Of a stretch of 64,000 nt of DNA, positions 30,909 through 40,481 are shown piece after piece. Source of the stretch: Mycolicibacterium tusciae (lineage in GTDB: Bacteria > Actinomycetota > Actinomycetes > Mycobacteriales > Mycobacteriaceae); the NCBI RefSeq assembly GCF_002086795.1, contig NZ_MVIM01000004.1, forward strand, positions 372,001 to 436,000, given 5' to 3'. The translations under genes and the position numbers were made by a program. The notes below the pieces were generated by a model, which saw only the letters and a list, made by a program, of their open reading frames with translations, was not told where the DNA came from and did no database searches. The number at the start of each line of letters is the position of its first letter. Positions within the stretch are counted from its first letter, which is position 1.

Positions 30909-31754
30909 GTGGTAGATCGCCTCTCGCACGCAAAGACGAGAACCACTCTCGCCGCAGTCCTGATCGCCGAACTGGTCTGCGGACTGCTGTTGCTCGGCAA
31001 CACCGGACCAACTCAGCCCGATCCGCCCATGGCCGCTGCGGGGTCACTCACCACGCCCTCCTCGGCGCCGACCCCGCAGACTCTGCAAGATGGCCGCACC
31101 GTGCGCCTGATCGGCCTCGGCGAGCGCACCGCTCCGCTGTTGCGTCGCATCTCCGCGCAGCTCGACGACGCGGCGGACGCCGTCACCGCATTCTGGGGAC
31201 CTGACTGGCCGCGCGAGATCGTCCTCGTGGCGGCGGGCACCGAAGAACAGTTCGCCGCCGTCGGCGGGGGTGACTCCCACACCGCGGCCACCACCACCGG
31301 CGAACGAATCATGTTCGCACCCGGCGCCGCGCAGATGAGCGATGAATCGCTGCGAATCGTTTTGCGCCACGAACTGTTCCACTACGCGGCACGCGACGCG
31401 ACCGCAGCCGATGCACCGCAGTGGCTCACCGAGGGCGTGGCCGACTTCGTCGCCCGCCCACCCACGCCGCTGCCCGAGGACGCCGCCGCCGTGGCAGGGG
31501 CAGGACTGCCGACCGACGCGGAGCTCAGCGGACCCGACCGCTCGCTGGCCTACGACCGTGCCTGGTGGTTCAGCCGGTTCGTGGCTGACACCTACGGCAC
31601 CGCAGCACTGAAGGACCTCTACGTGCGGGCCTGCGGACACGGCCACCCCGACGTCGCCACTGCGGTGCAAGACGCCCTCGGAACCGACCTCGCTGCAGTG
31701 CTGGCCGCATGGCGGCAGTGGCTGACCTGGGGGCACCGCCCACCCGGAGGGTAG
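30909..31754 (+). CDS. Exported or membrane-anchored metallopeptidase-like protein (HExxH, Rv2189c-like)
   Basis: 281 aa. A basic N-terminus and hydrophobic segment (about 11-32, TLAAVLIAELVCGLLLLG) act as signal or anchor. HELFHYAAR gives zinc-type His154-Glu155-x2-His158, and WLTEGVADF about 20 residues later supplies a plausible third ligand, as in gluzincin peptidase-MA-like domains. The C-terminus (DLAAVLAAWRQWL) is typical of that group. GTG start. It lies 23 bp after ripC and 20 bp before pimB', probably one transcript. Activity is inferred from motif only. Confidence 0.8.
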   Translation: MVDRLSHAKTRTTLAAVLIAELVCGLLLLGNTGPTQPDPPMAAAGSLTTPSSAPTPQTLQDGRTVRLIGLGERTAPLLRRISAQLDDAADAVTAFWGPDWPREIVLVAAGTEEQFAAVGGGDSHTAATTTGERIMFAPGAAQMSDESLRIVLRHELFHYAARDATAADAPQWLTEGVADFVARPPTPLPEDAAAVAGAGLPTDAELSGPDRSLAYDRAWWFSRFVADTYGTAALKDLYVRACGHGHPDVATAVQDALGTDLAAVLAAWRQWLTWGHRPPGG

Positions 31755-31760
31755 GGGGAA

Positions 31761-31766
31761 TAACGT
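31761..31766 (+). promoter_or_regulatory. Candidate -10 box for a leaderless pimB' mRNA
   Basis: TAACGT (TANNNT) 8 nt before the ATG, overlapping the spacer after the preceding gene. Confidence 0.35.
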
Positions 31767-31774
31767 GACGGGCT

Positions 31775-32902
31775 ATGAGCCGGGTCCTGCTGGTCACCAA
31801 TGATTTTCCACCCAGACGTGGCGGCATTCAGTCGTACCTGCAGGAATTCGTGGGCCACCTGGTAGACGCGGGTGCCCACAGTTTGACGGTGTACGCACCG
31901 AAGTGGAAGGGCTCCGATGAGTTCGACCGGGCCGCCGACTACGAGGTGGTGCGGCATCCGACCACGCTGATGCTGCCCGAACCGTCGGTCGCGGGCCGAA
32001 TGCGGCGACTCATCGAGCTCCACAACGCCGACACCGTGTGGTTCGGCGCGGCGGCACCGCTGGCGCTGATGGCGCCACTGGCTCGTGACGCGGGCGCCGC
32101 CCGGGTGATCGCGAGCACCCATGGTCACGAGGTGGGATGGTCGATGCTCCCGCTGGCCCGAACGGCGTTGCGGCGCATCGGATCCGGGACCGACGCGGTG
32201 ACGTACGTCAGCCGCTACACCAGGCGGCGGTTCGCATCGGCGTTCGGTCCGCATGCGGCACTCGAGCATCTGCCGCCGGGTGTGGACACCGAGCGGTTCG
32301 TGCCGGATGAGATCGCACGCGCGCAGATGCGGGCCCGCTACGGGCTGGGCGGTCGCCCCGTCGTGGTCTGCCTATCGCGACTGGTGCCGCGCAAGGGTCA
32401 GGACATGTTGATCCGGGCGCTGCCCGCGATCCGGCAACGTGTGCATGGTGCCGCTCTGGTGATCGTCGGCGGCGGCCCCTACGGAAAATCCCTGCGGCGC
32501 CTCGCGCACGACTTCGGAGTGTCCGAACATGTGGTGTTCACCGAAGGCGTGCCTGGCGAGGAACTACCAGCCCATCATGCGATGGCCGACGTGTTCGCGA
32601 TGCCGTGCCGGACCAGGGGAGCCGGCTTGGACGTCGAAGGTCTGGGCATCGTCTATCTGGAGGCGTCGGCGTGCGGAGTGCCCGTGGTGGCCGGCAGGTC
32701 AGGCGGTGCGCCGGAGACCGTGCTCGACGGTGAGACGGGCATGGTGGTCGACGGCTGGGACGTCGGCGCGATCGCGGCGACGGTCAGCGATCTGCTCGCC
32801 GATCCCGACCGGGCGGCCCGGATGGGGGCGGCCGGTCGGCGCTGGGCCGTCGACAACTGGCAGTGGAAGGACCAGGCCGCCAAGTTGTCCGGCCTGCTCT
32901 AG
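31775..32902 (+). CDS. pimB: GDP-mannose-dependent PIM1 alpha-(1-6)-mannosyltransferase PimB'
   Basis: Adds the second mannose to phosphatidylinositol monomannoside, the base of PIM, LM and LAM. 375 aa GT-B/GT4 enzyme. The N-terminal [16 protein letters not shown] loop, the [13 protein letters not shown] segment, and the donor-binding [18 protein letters not shown] motif with EX7E-type glutamates are present. The ATG follows a TAACGT box. Its TAG stop overlaps the convergent fadD15 stop (CTAG). With mptA and the Rv2181-like gene, this makes three lipoglycan mannosyltransferases in the window. Confidence 0.94.
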   Translation: MSRVLLVTNDFPPRRGGIQSYLQEFVGHLVDAGAHSLTVYAPKWKGSDEFDRAADYEVVRHPTTLMLPEPSVAGRMRRLIELHNADTVWFGAAAPLALMAPLARDAGAARVIASTHGHEVGWSMLPLARTALRRIGSGTDAVTYVSRYTRRRFASAFGPHAALEHLPPGVDTERFVPDEIARAQMRARYGLGGRPVVVCLSRLVPRKGQDMLIRALPAIRQRVHGAALVIVGGGPYGKSLRRLAHDFGVSEHVVFTEGVPGEELPAHHAMADVFAMPCRTRGAGLDVEGLGIVYLEASACGVPVVAGRSGGAPETVLDGETGMVVDGWDVGAIAATVSDLLADPDRAARMGAAGRRWAVDNWQWKDQAAKLSGLL

Positions 32903-34707
32903 TCCTTCGCGTACAAACCCTCGATATCGGTGGCGAACTTCTCGGCCACCACCTTGCGCTTGACCTTAAGCGTCGGTGTCAACTCGCCGGTGAGGACCGT
33001 GAAGTCGACGGGCAAGATTCGGAACCTACGGATCGCCTCGGCCTTCGACACCGCCTGGTTGGCGTTCTTGACGGCGAGGTCGATCTCCGCGACGAGATCG
33101 GGATCGTCGGTCAAGTCCTCCACCGAGGCCTTCGCGTCTTTGCCGTGATGCGCCTTCCAGACGTCAAACGCCTCAGGGTCGATGGCAATGAGCGCAGCGA
33201 TGAAGGGCTTCGCGTCGCCGACGGCCATCGCCTGACTGATCAGCGGGTGTGCGCGCAACTGGTCCTCGAGCACTGCCGGTGCGACGTTCTTACCGCCGGC
33301 TGTCACGATGATTTCCTTCTTGCGGCCGACGATGGACAGGAACCCATCGTCGTCGATGTGCCCGAGGTCGCCGGTGTGGAACCAGCCGTTGACGATCGCC
33401 TCACTTGTGGCGGTCTCGTTTCGCCAATAGCCGTCGAACACCACGCCGCCCTTGACCAACAGCTCGCCGTCGTTGGCGACCGCCATACTGTTGCCCGGCA
33501 GAAGTTTTCCGACGGTGCCGATTTTCAGCTCGCCGATCCGGTTAGCGGTGATCGCGGCGCTGGTCTCGGTCAGCCCGTAGCCTTCGTAGATCGTCAGCCC
33601 GATGCCGCGATAGAAGTGGCCAAGGCGCGCACCCAGCGGGGCACCGCCGGAGATGGACGCCCGGCAGTCGCCGCCGGTCGCGGCGCGCAGCTTGCCGTAC
33701 ACGAGCCGATCGAACAACGCGTGCTTTGCCCGCAGCAGCAGGCCCGGCCCGCCGGTGTCCTGGGCTTGACTCCATTCGATCGCGGTCTGCACTGCCCTCG
33801 CGAAGATCGCACCCTTCCCCGAGTCCGAAGCGTTCAACTCCGCAGTGTTGTAGACCTTTTCGAAGACGCGGGGGACAGACACGATGACCGTCGGCTTGAA
33901 CAGCCCGAACATCGGTACCAGATTCTTGATGTCGCTCGTGTAGCCGATCGTGACCCCGTTCGCGAATGCCGTCATGGACAGCGCGCGCGCCAGGACGTGC
34001 GCCAACGGAAGGAACACCAACAGCCGCTCACCTTTACGCAGCAGGCTGGGGAAGGAGGCCGCCGCACCACGCGTCTCGTACAGCAGGTTGGAATGGGTCA
34101 GTTGGCAGCCCTTGGGGCGGCCCGTGGTGCCCGAGGTGTAGATCAGGGTGGCCGGATTGGCGGAGCGGATGCCCGCCAACCGCTCGTCGAGCTGCTTGCG
34201 ATCCACCGATGCGCCGGCGTCGGCCAGTGCGTCCACGGCCGACGGCGCCGTCGACTCGATGACGAGCACCTTGCGCAGCGCGGGCAACTCGTCGAGCAGC
34301 GCTTTGACCATCAGCGCATGCGCTTCGATCTCGACGAAGGCCAGCACCGCGCCGGAATCCTCCAATACCCAGCGCACCTGGTCGGGGGATGAGGTCTCGT
34401 AAATCGGGACGGTCACCGCGCCGATTGCCAGAATCGCGTAGTCCAGGATCACCCACTCGTAGCGGGTGGCCGACAGGACGGCGACACGATCACCCGGGGC
34501 CACGCCCTCGGCGATCAACCCCAGTGCCGCCGAACGGATCTGATCGGCGGCCTCCTTGCACGTGACATCGGTCCATACGCCGTCGACGAGGCGCTGGAAG
34601 ATCACGTGGTCGGGATCGTCGCGCTCATGGCTGAAGACGGAGCTGACGACGTTGTCGTGGTCACCCACGGTGAATGAAGCGGGGACACTGAACTCGCGCA
34701 CGATCAT
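32899..34707 (-). CDS. fadD15: Long-chain fatty-acid CoA ligase FadD15
   Basis: Activates fatty acids to acyl-CoA through acyl-AMP. 602 aa. The AMP-binding motif [15 protein letters not shown], the YGLTETSAA motif, [12 protein letters not shown], and the C-terminal [14 protein letters not shown] hinge with the later catalytic lysine region (TPTLKVKRK) are all visible. ATG 34707 starts [12 protein letters not shown], the usual mycobacterial beginning; the open frame upstream is antisense to an SRPBCC gene. A short hairpin (AGCGGC-AAA-GCCGCT, 34718-34732) lies just upstream of the start. The stop overlaps pimB' by 4 bp. Confidence 0.94.
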   Translation of the reverse strand: MIVREFSVPASFTVGDHDNVVSSVFSHERDDPDHVIFQRLVDGVWTDVTCKEAADQIRSAALGLIAEGVAPGDRVAVLSATRYEWVILDYAILAIGAVTVPIYETSSPDQVRWVLEDSGAVLAFVEIEAHALMVKALLDELPALRKVLVIESTAPSAVDALADAGASVDRKQLDERLAGIRSANPATLIYTSGTTGRPKGCQLTHSNLLYETRGAAASFPSLLRKGERLLVFLPLAHVLARALSMTAFANGVTIGYTSDIKNLVPMFGLFKPTVIVSVPRVFEKVYNTAELNASDSGKGAIFARAVQTAIEWSQAQDTGGPGLLLRAKHALFDRLVYGKLRAATGGDCRASISGGAPLGARLGHFYRGIGLTIYEGYGLTETSAAITANRIGELKIGTVGKLLPGNSMAVANDGELLVKGGVVFDGYWRNETATSEAIVNGWFHTGDLGHIDDDGFLSIVGRKKEIIVTAGGKNVAPAVLEDQLRAHPLISQAMAVGDAKPFIAALIAIDPEAFDVWKAHHGKDAKASVEDLTDDPDLVAEIDLAVKNANQAVSKAEAIRRFRILPVDFTVLTGELTPTLKVKRKVVAEKFATDIEGLYAKD

Positions 34708-34781
34708 GGCCTCTCGACTAGCGGCTTTGCCGCTCAACAGCGTAGTCGGCCACCGTCGACACCGACCGGGGCACGCATGTA

Positions 34782-34787
34782 TAGCTT
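34782..34787 (+). promoter_or_regulatory. -10 box of a probable leaderless promoter for the SRPBCC gene at 34795
   Basis: TAGCTT (TANNNT), then 7 nt, then ATG; no ribosome site between. Confidence 0.45.
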
Positions 34788-34794
34788 GTAGGCC

Positions 34795-35184
34795 ATGCAC
34801 AGCATCCAGATCGCCGACGAGACGTTTGTCTCCGCGGACCCCGCCGAGGTGGGAATGGCGGTAGGCGACCCCGCGAACTGGCGCCGCTGGTGGCCTGACC
34901 TGCGGCTGACCGTGGTCGAGGACCGCGGTGAGGTCGGTCACCGGTGGACGGTCGCCGGCGCGCTCACCGGCACGATGGAAGTCTGGCTGCAACCCGCCCT
35001 GGACGGGGTGATCCTGCATTATTTCCTGCACGCTGAACCGTCGGGCGTGGCGGCCTGGCAGCTACAGAAGATGAACCTCGCCAAAATGAACCATCAGCGC
35101 CGGGTAGCTGGCAAAGACATGGCGTTCGAGGTGAAGCGCCGCCTGGAGGCGACGCGCCCGGTCGGAGTATCCCGGCTGGCGTGA
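34795..35184 (+). CDS. SRPBCC (polyketide cyclase/START-like) small protein, Rv2186c-like
   Basis: 129 aa. Pattern fits the helix-grip lipid/ligand-binding fold: [20 protein letters not shown] at the start, [11 protein letters not shown], a run of beta strands, and a C-terminal amphipathic helix ([10 protein letters not shown]). No catalytic residues are evident. It begins a run of plus-strand genes with the next SRPBCC protein and the ArsA-like ATPase. Ligand unknown. Confidence 0.78.
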   Translation: MHSIQIADETFVSADPAEVGMAVGDPANWRRWWPDLRLTVVEDRGEVGHRWTVAGALTGTMEVWLQPALDGVILHYFLHAEPSGVAAWQLQKMNLAKMNHQRRVAGKDMAFEVKRRLEATRPVGVSRLA

Positions 35185-35252
35185 GACTTGGGTTCAACAC
35201 CTCCGAGCGGGGTACATTCTGGGCCATCGGCAGATAGACGGAGAAGAAGGCA

Positions 35253-35693
35253 GTGGCGGACAAGACGGCGCAGACCATCTACATTGATGCCGACCCGTCG
35301 AGGGTGATGGGTGTCATCGCCGACATCGCGTCCTATCCGGAGTGGGTCAACGAGTACAAGGACTGTGAGGTCCTCGAGGCAGGCCCGGAGGGGTATCCGA
35401 AGACGGCGCGACTGGTTTTGGACGCGGCGGTGCTCAAGGACACGATGGTGCTGGCATACGACTGGAAGCAGGTCGACCGCGGCTCGGTGGAGTGGACCTT
35501 GGTGTCCAGCTCGCTGCTGAAGTCGTTGAACGGTGCATATCGGTTGTCGCCCAAGGGGTCCGGAACCGACGTTACCTATGAGCTGTCGGTCGACCTGATC
35601 ATCCCCATGATCGGGCTGTTGAAGCGCAAGGCTGAACGGCGGCTCACCGACACCGCGTTGAAGGACCTCAAGAAACGAGCCGAGGCTGAGTGA
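35253..35693 (+). CDS. SRPBCC family protein (Rv2185c-like)
   Basis: 146 aa. TIYIDADPSRVMGVIADIAS and YPEWVNEYKDCEVLE are hallmarks of the cyclase/dehydrase (coenzyme Q-binding COQ10-like) branch of START-like proteins. WTLVSSSLLKSLNGAYRL and a Lys-rich C-terminal helix (LKDLKKRAEAE) follow. GTG start with AGAAGAAGG upstream. A TACATT box at 35213-35218 may be its promoter. It is 22 bp before the ArsA-like ATPase gene and likely cotranscribed. Probable lipid or ligand carrier. Confidence 0.85.
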   Translation: MADKTAQTIYIDADPSRVMGVIADIASYPEWVNEYKDCEVLEAGPEGYPKTARLVLDAAVLKDTMVLAYDWKQVDRGSVEWTLVSSSLLKSLNGAYRLSPKGSGTDVTYELSVDLIIPMIGLLKRKAERRLTDTALKDLKKRAEAE

Positions 35694-35715
35694 CCTCCCG
35701 CCACCCCGTCGCGGT

Positions 35716-36975
35716 GTGAATCCGGGCCCGCCGGTGGCTCGGATCAGTCTCTTCGTCGGTAAGGGCGGTGTCGGGAAGTCGACTCTGGCGACCGCCACCG
35801 CCGTGCGCGACGCCCGCGCGGGCATGCGGGTGCTGCTCGTGTCGACAGATCAGGCGCACTCCATCGGAGACGTGCTGGGCGCGCCGATCACGCCGACCGG
35901 GCGACGAGAACCCACTAGGGTCTTCGCCGACCTCGACAACGGCACCGACGCGGGCGGTCTCCTCGACGCGCTGGCGCTCGACACGCTGGCACTACTGGAG
36001 GCCCATTGGCGCGAGATCGCGGGCATGCTGGCCGGTCGATTTCCCGAGTCGGACTTGGGAAACGTTGCCCCCGAAGAACTTTCAGCGCTGCCCGGTATCC
36101 AGGAAGTGCTCGGCTTGCACGAGGTCGGCGAGCTGGCGGCTGCTGGTCAGTGGGATCACGTCGTGGTCGACTGCGCGTCGACCGCCGATGCACTGCGCAT
36201 GCTCACGCTCCCCGCGACGTTCGCGCTCTATCTGGAGCGCGCCTGGCCACGGCACCGCCGGCTGTCCGGCACCGACGACGCTCGTACGGCTGCGGTCGTG
36301 GGACTCGTGGAGCGCATCGGCGCTGGCACCGAGCGGTTGAGCGCGCTGCTCACCGACGGGTCCGTACTCAGCGCTCATCTGGTGATGACCGCCGAACGGG
36401 TGGTCGCCGCCGAGGCGGCGCGCACGCTGGGCTCGCTGGCGTTGATGGGCGTCCGGATCGACGAGTTGATCGTCAACCAGATTCTGGTGCAAGACGATTC
36501 ATACGAGTACCGCAACCTGCCCGATCATCCCGCGTTTGACTGGTACTCCGAACGGATCTCCGAGCAGCAGTCGGTGCTCGATGAACTGGACAGCATGATC
36601 GGCGACGTGCAGCTCGTCCTCGTTCCGCACTTGGCCGGCGAGCCGATCGGGCCGAAAGCACTCGGTGAGCTGCTGGACGCTGCACGCCGGCGTGACGGTT
36701 CACCGCCCCCTGGTCCGCTGCGGCCGATCGTGGACAGGGAATCCGGAGCCGGTCTCGAAGCCGTCTACCGAATGCGGCTAGAGTTGCCGCAGGTCGACTC
36801 AGCTGCCCTCGCGCTCGGGCGGGTCGACGATGACTTGATCATCGGTGTCGGCGGGATGCGACGCCGTGTTCGACTCGCTTCGGTACTACGTCGTTGCATC
36901 GTGATCGACGCGCAGCTGCGAGGCAGTGAACTGACAGTGCGGTTCCGACCGAATCCGGAGGTGTGGCCTCAGTGA
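35716..36975 (+). CDS. ArsA/GET3-like ATPase (Rv2184c-like)
   Basis: 419 aa. Deviant Walker A GKGGVGKST (residues 15-23) with the signature lysine (Lys16) places it in the SIMIBI class of ArsA/MinD-type ATPases. STDQAHSIGDVLG resembles the ArsA switch I, and DHVVVDCASTADALRML the Walker B/switch II region. No arsenic-binding cysteine triad or neighbouring arsB is seen, so a chaperone or targeting role (GET3-like) is more likely than arsenite export. GTG start. The stop overlaps the next gene by 4 bp (GTGA). Confidence 0.87.
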   Translation: MNPGPPVARISLFVGKGGVGKSTLATATAVRDARAGMRVLLVSTDQAHSIGDVLGAPITPTGRREPTRVFADLDNGTDAGGLLDALALDTLALLEAHWREIAGMLAGRFPESDLGNVAPEELSALPGIQEVLGLHEVGELAAAGQWDHVVVDCASTADALRMLTLPATFALYLERAWPRHRRLSGTDDARTAAVVGLVERIGAGTERLSALLTDGSVLSAHLVMTAERVVAAEAARTLGSLALMGVRIDELIVNQILVQDDSYEYRNLPDHPAFDWYSERISEQQSVLDELDSMIGDVQLVLVPHLAGEPIGPKALGELLDAARRRDGSPPPGPLRPIVDRESGAGLEAVYRMRLELPQVDSAALALGRVDDDLIIGVGGMRRRVRLASVLRRCIVIDAQLRGSELTVRFRPNPEVWPQ

Positions 36976-37370
36976 CCGGCGAACACTCCGACATCGGTCC
37001 GGAGCTGCGGCAGCTGGCGCAGACCATCCTGGATCGGCTTGACCCCGCGCTGCGCATGGCCGCGGCGCGCGCGGCCGCCCCCGACGCCACCCCCGGCAAG
37101 TGTCAGCAGGTGTGGTGCCCGGTGTGCGCACTGGCCGCGCTGGCGTCGGGCGAACAGCATCCATTGCTGACGGTCATCGCTGATCACAGCGTCGCGCTGC
37201 TCACCGTGGTGAGGGCGCTCATCGAAGACACTGCGCAATCCGGACAGCCGGGTGGCCCACCGCCGCCGTCTCCGGACGGCCCGCCGCCGCCGGATCCGCC
37301 CGATGGTGACGGGCCCGCACCCCCGGGACCCGGGCGCTATCAGCACATTCCGGTAACGGTCGAGGAGTAG
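36972..37370 (+). CDS. Small protein with CxxC pair and Pro-rich tail (Rv2183c-like)
   Basis: 132 aa, function unknown. A helical N-terminal half (GPELRQLAQTILDRLDPAL) contains KCQQVWCPVCALAAL, whose cysteines (about 46, 51 and 54) may bind metal. The last third is Pro/Gly/Asp-rich and disordered. GTG 36972 overlaps the ATPase stop (GTGA), implying coupling and perhaps physical partnership with the ArsA-like protein; GTG 36963 is an alternative start three codons upstream. Confidence 0.78.
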   Translation: MTGEHSDIGPELRQLAQTILDRLDPALRMAAARAAAPDATPGKCQQVWCPVCALAALASGEQHPLLTVIADHSVALLTVVRALIEDTAQSGQPGGPPPPSPDGPPPPDPPDGDGPAPPGPGRYQHIPVTVEE

Positions 37371-37476
37371 CTGAGTTCCATCTCGCGCCGCCGAGGCTGC
37401 CCTGTGGTCGCTTGCCCGGTGCGTGGGTACAGTTGTCGCAGAACACCGAGGTGTGTTCGATCATCAGGAGGGGCCC

Positions 37477-38202
37477 ATGTGGTATTGGCTGTTCAAGTAC
37501 ATCTTCATGGGTCCTTTGCTGTCGCTGCTCGGCCGGCCGAAAGTCGAAGGGCTGGACTATGTTCCACGCTCGGGGCCCGCGATCCTCGCCAGTAACCACC
37601 TAGCGGTTGCCGACAGCTTCTTCAAGCCTCTTGTGGTCCGCCGCAGGATCACCTTCCTGGCCAAGGCCGAGTACTTCACCGGAACGGGGCTCAAAGGATG
37701 GTTCCAGCGGTGGTTCTACACCGCCGCGGGCCAGGTGCCGATCGACCGTTCCGACGCTGACAGTGCCCAGGCCGCATTGAGCACAGCCGCCCGCGTCCTC
37801 AGTGAGGGCAAGCTGCTCGGGATGTATCCGGAGGGCACCCGCTCGCCCGACGGACGGCTGTACAAGGGCAAGACGGGTCTGGCGCGACTGGCGCTGGAAA
37901 CGGGCGTTCCGGTGATTCCGGTCGCGATGATAGGAACCGATGTCGTCAATCCACCTGGGAAGAAGGGGTGGCGCTTCGGCCGGGTGACGGTGAAGTTCGG
38001 CAAGCCGATGGATTTCAGCCGGTTCGAGGGTCTGGCGGGTAACAGGTTCATCGAACGCGCGGTGATCGATGAGGTGATGTACGAGCTCATGCGGCTGTCC
38101 GGGCAGGAATATGTCGACCTGTACGCCGCCGATGTCAAGGAAGGCAAGGCGGATGCCACGGCGAAGCCGTCGGCCCGTATGCCCGAAGTTGCCGCCGGTT
38201 AG
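37477..38202 (+). CDS. 1-acyl-sn-glycerol-3-phosphate acyltransferase family protein (PlsC-like, Rv2182c-like)
   Basis: 241 aa membrane-associated acyltransferase, probably acting in phospholipid synthesis. The HX4D motif is His41/Asp46 ([10 protein letters not shown]). GQVPIDRS, the EGTRS motif (119-123) and [11 protein letters not shown] follow in the family order. ATG 37477 has a CAGGAGG ribosome site; an upstream in-frame GTG would add 18 non-homologous residues. Its TAG stop overlaps the convergent mannosyltransferase stop (TTAG). Exact substrate is uncertain. Confidence 0.9.
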   Translation: MWYWLFKYIFMGPLLSLLGRPKVEGLDYVPRSGPAILASNHLAVADSFFKPLVVRRRITFLAKAEYFTGTGLKGWFQRWFYTAAGQVPIDRSDADSAQAALSTAARVLSEGKLLGMYPEGTRSPDGRLYKGKTGLARLALETGVPVIPVAMIGTDVVNPPGKKGWRFGRVTVKFGKPMDFSRFEGLAGNRFIERAVIDEVMYELMRLSGQEYVDLYAADVKEGKADATAKPSARMPEVAAG

Positions 38203-39521
38203 TTGACCGCGGGGACACGCGCCTCGTCGACCGCGGCATCAGAGCCCTGGGTCTGGCGCCACGACATCGTGCCCGACACGACAATCACCGCGATCGCCCA
38301 CCACACGTAGGAACCGCCGGCCAGCTGCCGCCATAGCGACGCCGCGGTTTCCTGGTGTTCGGGCATCAGCGGGATCGGGGTCCAGATCATCAGCGCGACG
38401 CCCGCCGCGGCGACAACGCCCAGGGCCACGTGCCGCTGGCGGTAGGCCACGATGCCGGTGACCAGCACGGTGGGCAGCACCCACACCCAATGATGCGACC
38501 AGGAGACCGGCGAGACCACCAGCCCGAACATCGCCACGCAGATGAGGGCGAGCACCGATTGCTCGGCCTTCAAGACGCGTCGCACGGCCCACACCGTCAG
38601 CGCCAGCACCGCGAAACAGGCGACGGTCCACAACACGAATCGCATGCCTTCGCCGAGGCCCAGCCGGGCCAGGGCGCCCGCGATGTTCTGATTGGTGTTC
38701 AGCGTCGCGGTGCCGATGCGGTCGGTGTTGCGCACGGTTTCGGTCCAGTACTCGAACGAGTCCCGCCAGGCGAACGCCACTCCGGCCAGCGTGGCGGCCG
38801 CGGCAGACGCCGCGGTGACGAGCAGCGCGCGGGTGTCCCGACGCAGGACGAAGTACAGCAGGAACACCGCAGGGGTGAGTTTGAGGGCGATCGCCAGCCC
38901 CAGCAGCATGCCGCGCGGCCACGGTGTCTTGCGCGGGACGCAATCGGCGATCACCAGCGTCATCAACACCACGTTGATCTGGCCGAAGTCGAAGTTCGAC
39001 CGGATCGGTTCGAAGTAGATGACCGCGGGCGCCACTATCGCCGCGGCCAGCCAGGTCCGGCGCAGCCATGCCGGCTCCGAGGTGATCCCCCTACCCTTCG
39101 GGTGGGAGGTGCCCCCAGGACTCTTGCCGTCCGCCGGATCCGGCCAGACGTCCAGTCGAGTCAGCAGGATGGTCGTCGCGACGATCAGCAGAACCAGCGT
39201 GGCCAGCGTGATGGCGATGCTCGCGCCGTCCAGCGACAGGAGCGCAAACGGCGCGAACAGGACAGCTGCCAGCGGAGGGTAGGTGAAGGGCAGGTCGAGT
39301 CCGCCGCGAGTGTGGAAGATGACACCGTCGGCATACAGCGGCCGGCCGTCGAGCCAGGCCTGCCCGCCCATCCGGTAGACGTCGATGTCGATGCGGTACG
39401 GGGTGTGCCCCAGTAGCCGCCAGCCGGCCCAGACCAATGCCGCCACGGTGAGCAGCTGAACCAGCCGCCAGGCGAGCATTCGTCCCCAATCAAGCCTGCC
39501 GGGAGACCGCCGCGTACTCAT
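38199..39521 (-). CDS. GT-C alpha-(1-2)-mannosyltransferase for LM/LAM branching (Rv2181-like)
   Basis: 440 aa polytopic glycosyltransferase using polyprenyl-phosphomannose outside the membrane. About ten hydrophobic segments are seen. The first periplasmic loop has [15 protein letters not shown] with the acidic metal-site residue, as in GT87 enzymes. An insertion-like segment ([14 protein letters not shown], about 134-147) lies between membrane helices and is encoded by a GC-rich palindromic repeat at 39084-39116. A TAGTCT box sits 9 nt before the ATG. The gene is convergent with the acyltransferase gene and divergent from the membrane protein gene that follows. Confidence 0.88.
   Translation of the reverse strand: MSTRRSPGRLDWGRMLAWRLVQLLTVAALVWAGWRLLGHTPYRIDIDVYRMGGQAWLDGRPLYADGVIFHTRGGLDLPFTYPPLAAVLFAPFALLSLDGASIAITLATLVLLIVATTILLTRLDVWPDPADGKSPGGTSHPKGRGITSEPAWLRRTWLAAAIVAPAVIYFEPIRSNFDFGQINVVLMTLVIADCVPRKTPWPRGMLLGLAIALKLTPAVFLLYFVLRRDTRALLVTAASAAAATLAGVAFAWRDSFEYWTETVRNTDRIGTATLNTNQNIAGALARLGLGEGMRFVLWTVACFAVLALTVWAVRRVLKAEQSVLALICVAMFGLVVSPVSWSHHWVWVLPTVLVTGIVAYRQRHVALGVVAAAGVALMIWTPIPLMPEHQETAASLWRQLAGGSYVWWAIAVIVVSGTMSWRQTQGSDAAVDEARVPAVN
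39084..39116. repeat. GC-rich imperfect palindrome, copy 1 (inside the GT-C gene)
   Basis: Begins GATCC and ends GGGAGGTGCCCCCA, with a CTACCC-TTC-GGGTGG-type stem between. The same ends recur at 56616-56649 at the murF/mraY junction, about 17.5 kb away. In frame it adds a Gly/Ser/Pro/His/Lys-rich peptide to the mannosyltransferase. Confidence 0.55.
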
Positions 39522-39592
39522 CTCGCGACCAGACTATCGGTGGCCACCGGCGCGTCGGAGGGTATCCCGGGCGTGACACGCGCAGGTCGGCG

Positions 39593-39598
39593 TAAGTT
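39593..39598 (+). promoter_or_regulatory. -10 box supporting the start at 39606
   Basis: TAAGTT (TANNNT) with 7 nt to GTG 39606, the same spacing as at several other leaderless starts in this window. Confidence 0.4.
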
Positions 39599-39605
39599 TT
39601 CGACC

Positions 39606-40481
39606 GTGCGCGCGACGTTCGACCTCGACTTCGGCATTCCACATAGCCGAATACCGCTGGTGTTCTGCCTGGTCGCGTTCATTCTCACGTTCTTTGTGAC
39701 GCGCACGATCGTGCGGTACATCCGCAGCCATGCCGACTCCAACGCGCCCCGCAAGTGGTGGCAGCCGCGCAACATTTCTGCAGGCAGCGGGCTGCACATC
39801 CACCACGTGGTCATCGGTGTGATACTCGTCATGATCTCCGGTGTGTCGATGGTGACTTTGGCGGTCAACGGGGGTGTACCCGAATTCACGGTCGCGGCAA
39901 CCTTTTTCGGAATCGGAGCCGCGCTGGTGCTCGATGAGTTCGCGCTGATCCTGCACTTGCAGGACGTGTATTGGGCCGAGGACGGGCGAACTTCGGTCGA
40001 CGCGGTGTTCGCTGCCGTCGCCGTTGCGGGGCTGCTCGTCCTGGGTTTCAACCCGCTGTCTTTCTTCGATATCGGGATCTGGCGCAACGACCATTCGTTC
40101 GAGGCGAGGGCCAGCGTGATCGCCCTTGCAGCGCTCACGCTGATGCTCGCGGTCGTCGTGCTGCTCAAGGGCAAGGTCTGGACCGGGTTGGTGGGGATGT
40201 TCATCACCCCGCTGCTCTTCATCGGGGCGATCCGGCTGTCCCGCCCACACGCGCCGTGGGCCCGCTGGCGATACGGCGACCGCCCCAGGAAGATGCATCG
40301 CGCGCTGGAGCGCGAACGTCGGCTGCGGCGACCGGTCGTGCAGGCCAAGCTGTGGCTGCAGCACGTGATCGCGGGCGAGCCGCGCTTCCCGGAAGACGCC
40401 GAAGTGAACCAGGAACTGGACCGCGAGATCCGCGCCGCCCCGGCGCCGGATCGGGCGGCGACGGGAGTACCGGGGGCGTGA
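39606..40481 (+). CDS. Polytopic membrane protein (Rv2180c-like)
   Basis: 291 aa from GTG 39606. Family not named. About six to seven hydrophobic helices occur between residues 14 and 225. A histidine-rich loop (GLHIHHVVIG) and an acidic/aromatic one (HLQDVYWAEDGRTSVD) sit between helices, and the C-terminus is charged and cytoplasmic (RWRYGDRPRKMHRALERERR). Alternative in-frame starts are GTG 39540 and GTG 39573. The 39606 start is preferred because of the TAAGTT box 7 nt upstream and MRATFDLDFG. The stop overlaps the following RNase gene by 4 bp. Confidence 0.78.
   Translation: MRATFDLDFGIPHSRIPLVFCLVAFILTFFVTRTIVRYIRSHADSNAPRKWWQPRNISAGSGLHIHHVVIGVILVMISGVSMVTLAVNGGVPEFTVAATFFGIGAALVLDEFALILHLQDVYWAEDGRTSVDAVFAAVAVAGLLVLGFNPLSFFDIGIWRNDHSFEARASVIALAALTLMLAVVVLLKGKVWTGLVGMFITPLLFIGAIRLSRPHAPWARWRYGDRPRKMHRALERERRLRRPVVQAKLWLQHVIAGEPRFPEDAEVNQELDREIRAAPAPDRAATGVPGA

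Noticed and set aside
34718..34732. AGCGGC-AAA-GCCGCT hairpin before fadD15 as a regulatory attenuator
   Set aside because: A 6-bp stem without a U-tract is weak in such GC-rich DNA; mentioned in the fadD15 entry only.
35716..36975. Arsenic resistance operon around the ArsA-like ATPase
   Set aside because: No arsB, arsC, arsR or cysteine metal site is present; neighbours are lipid-binding and acyltransferase proteins.
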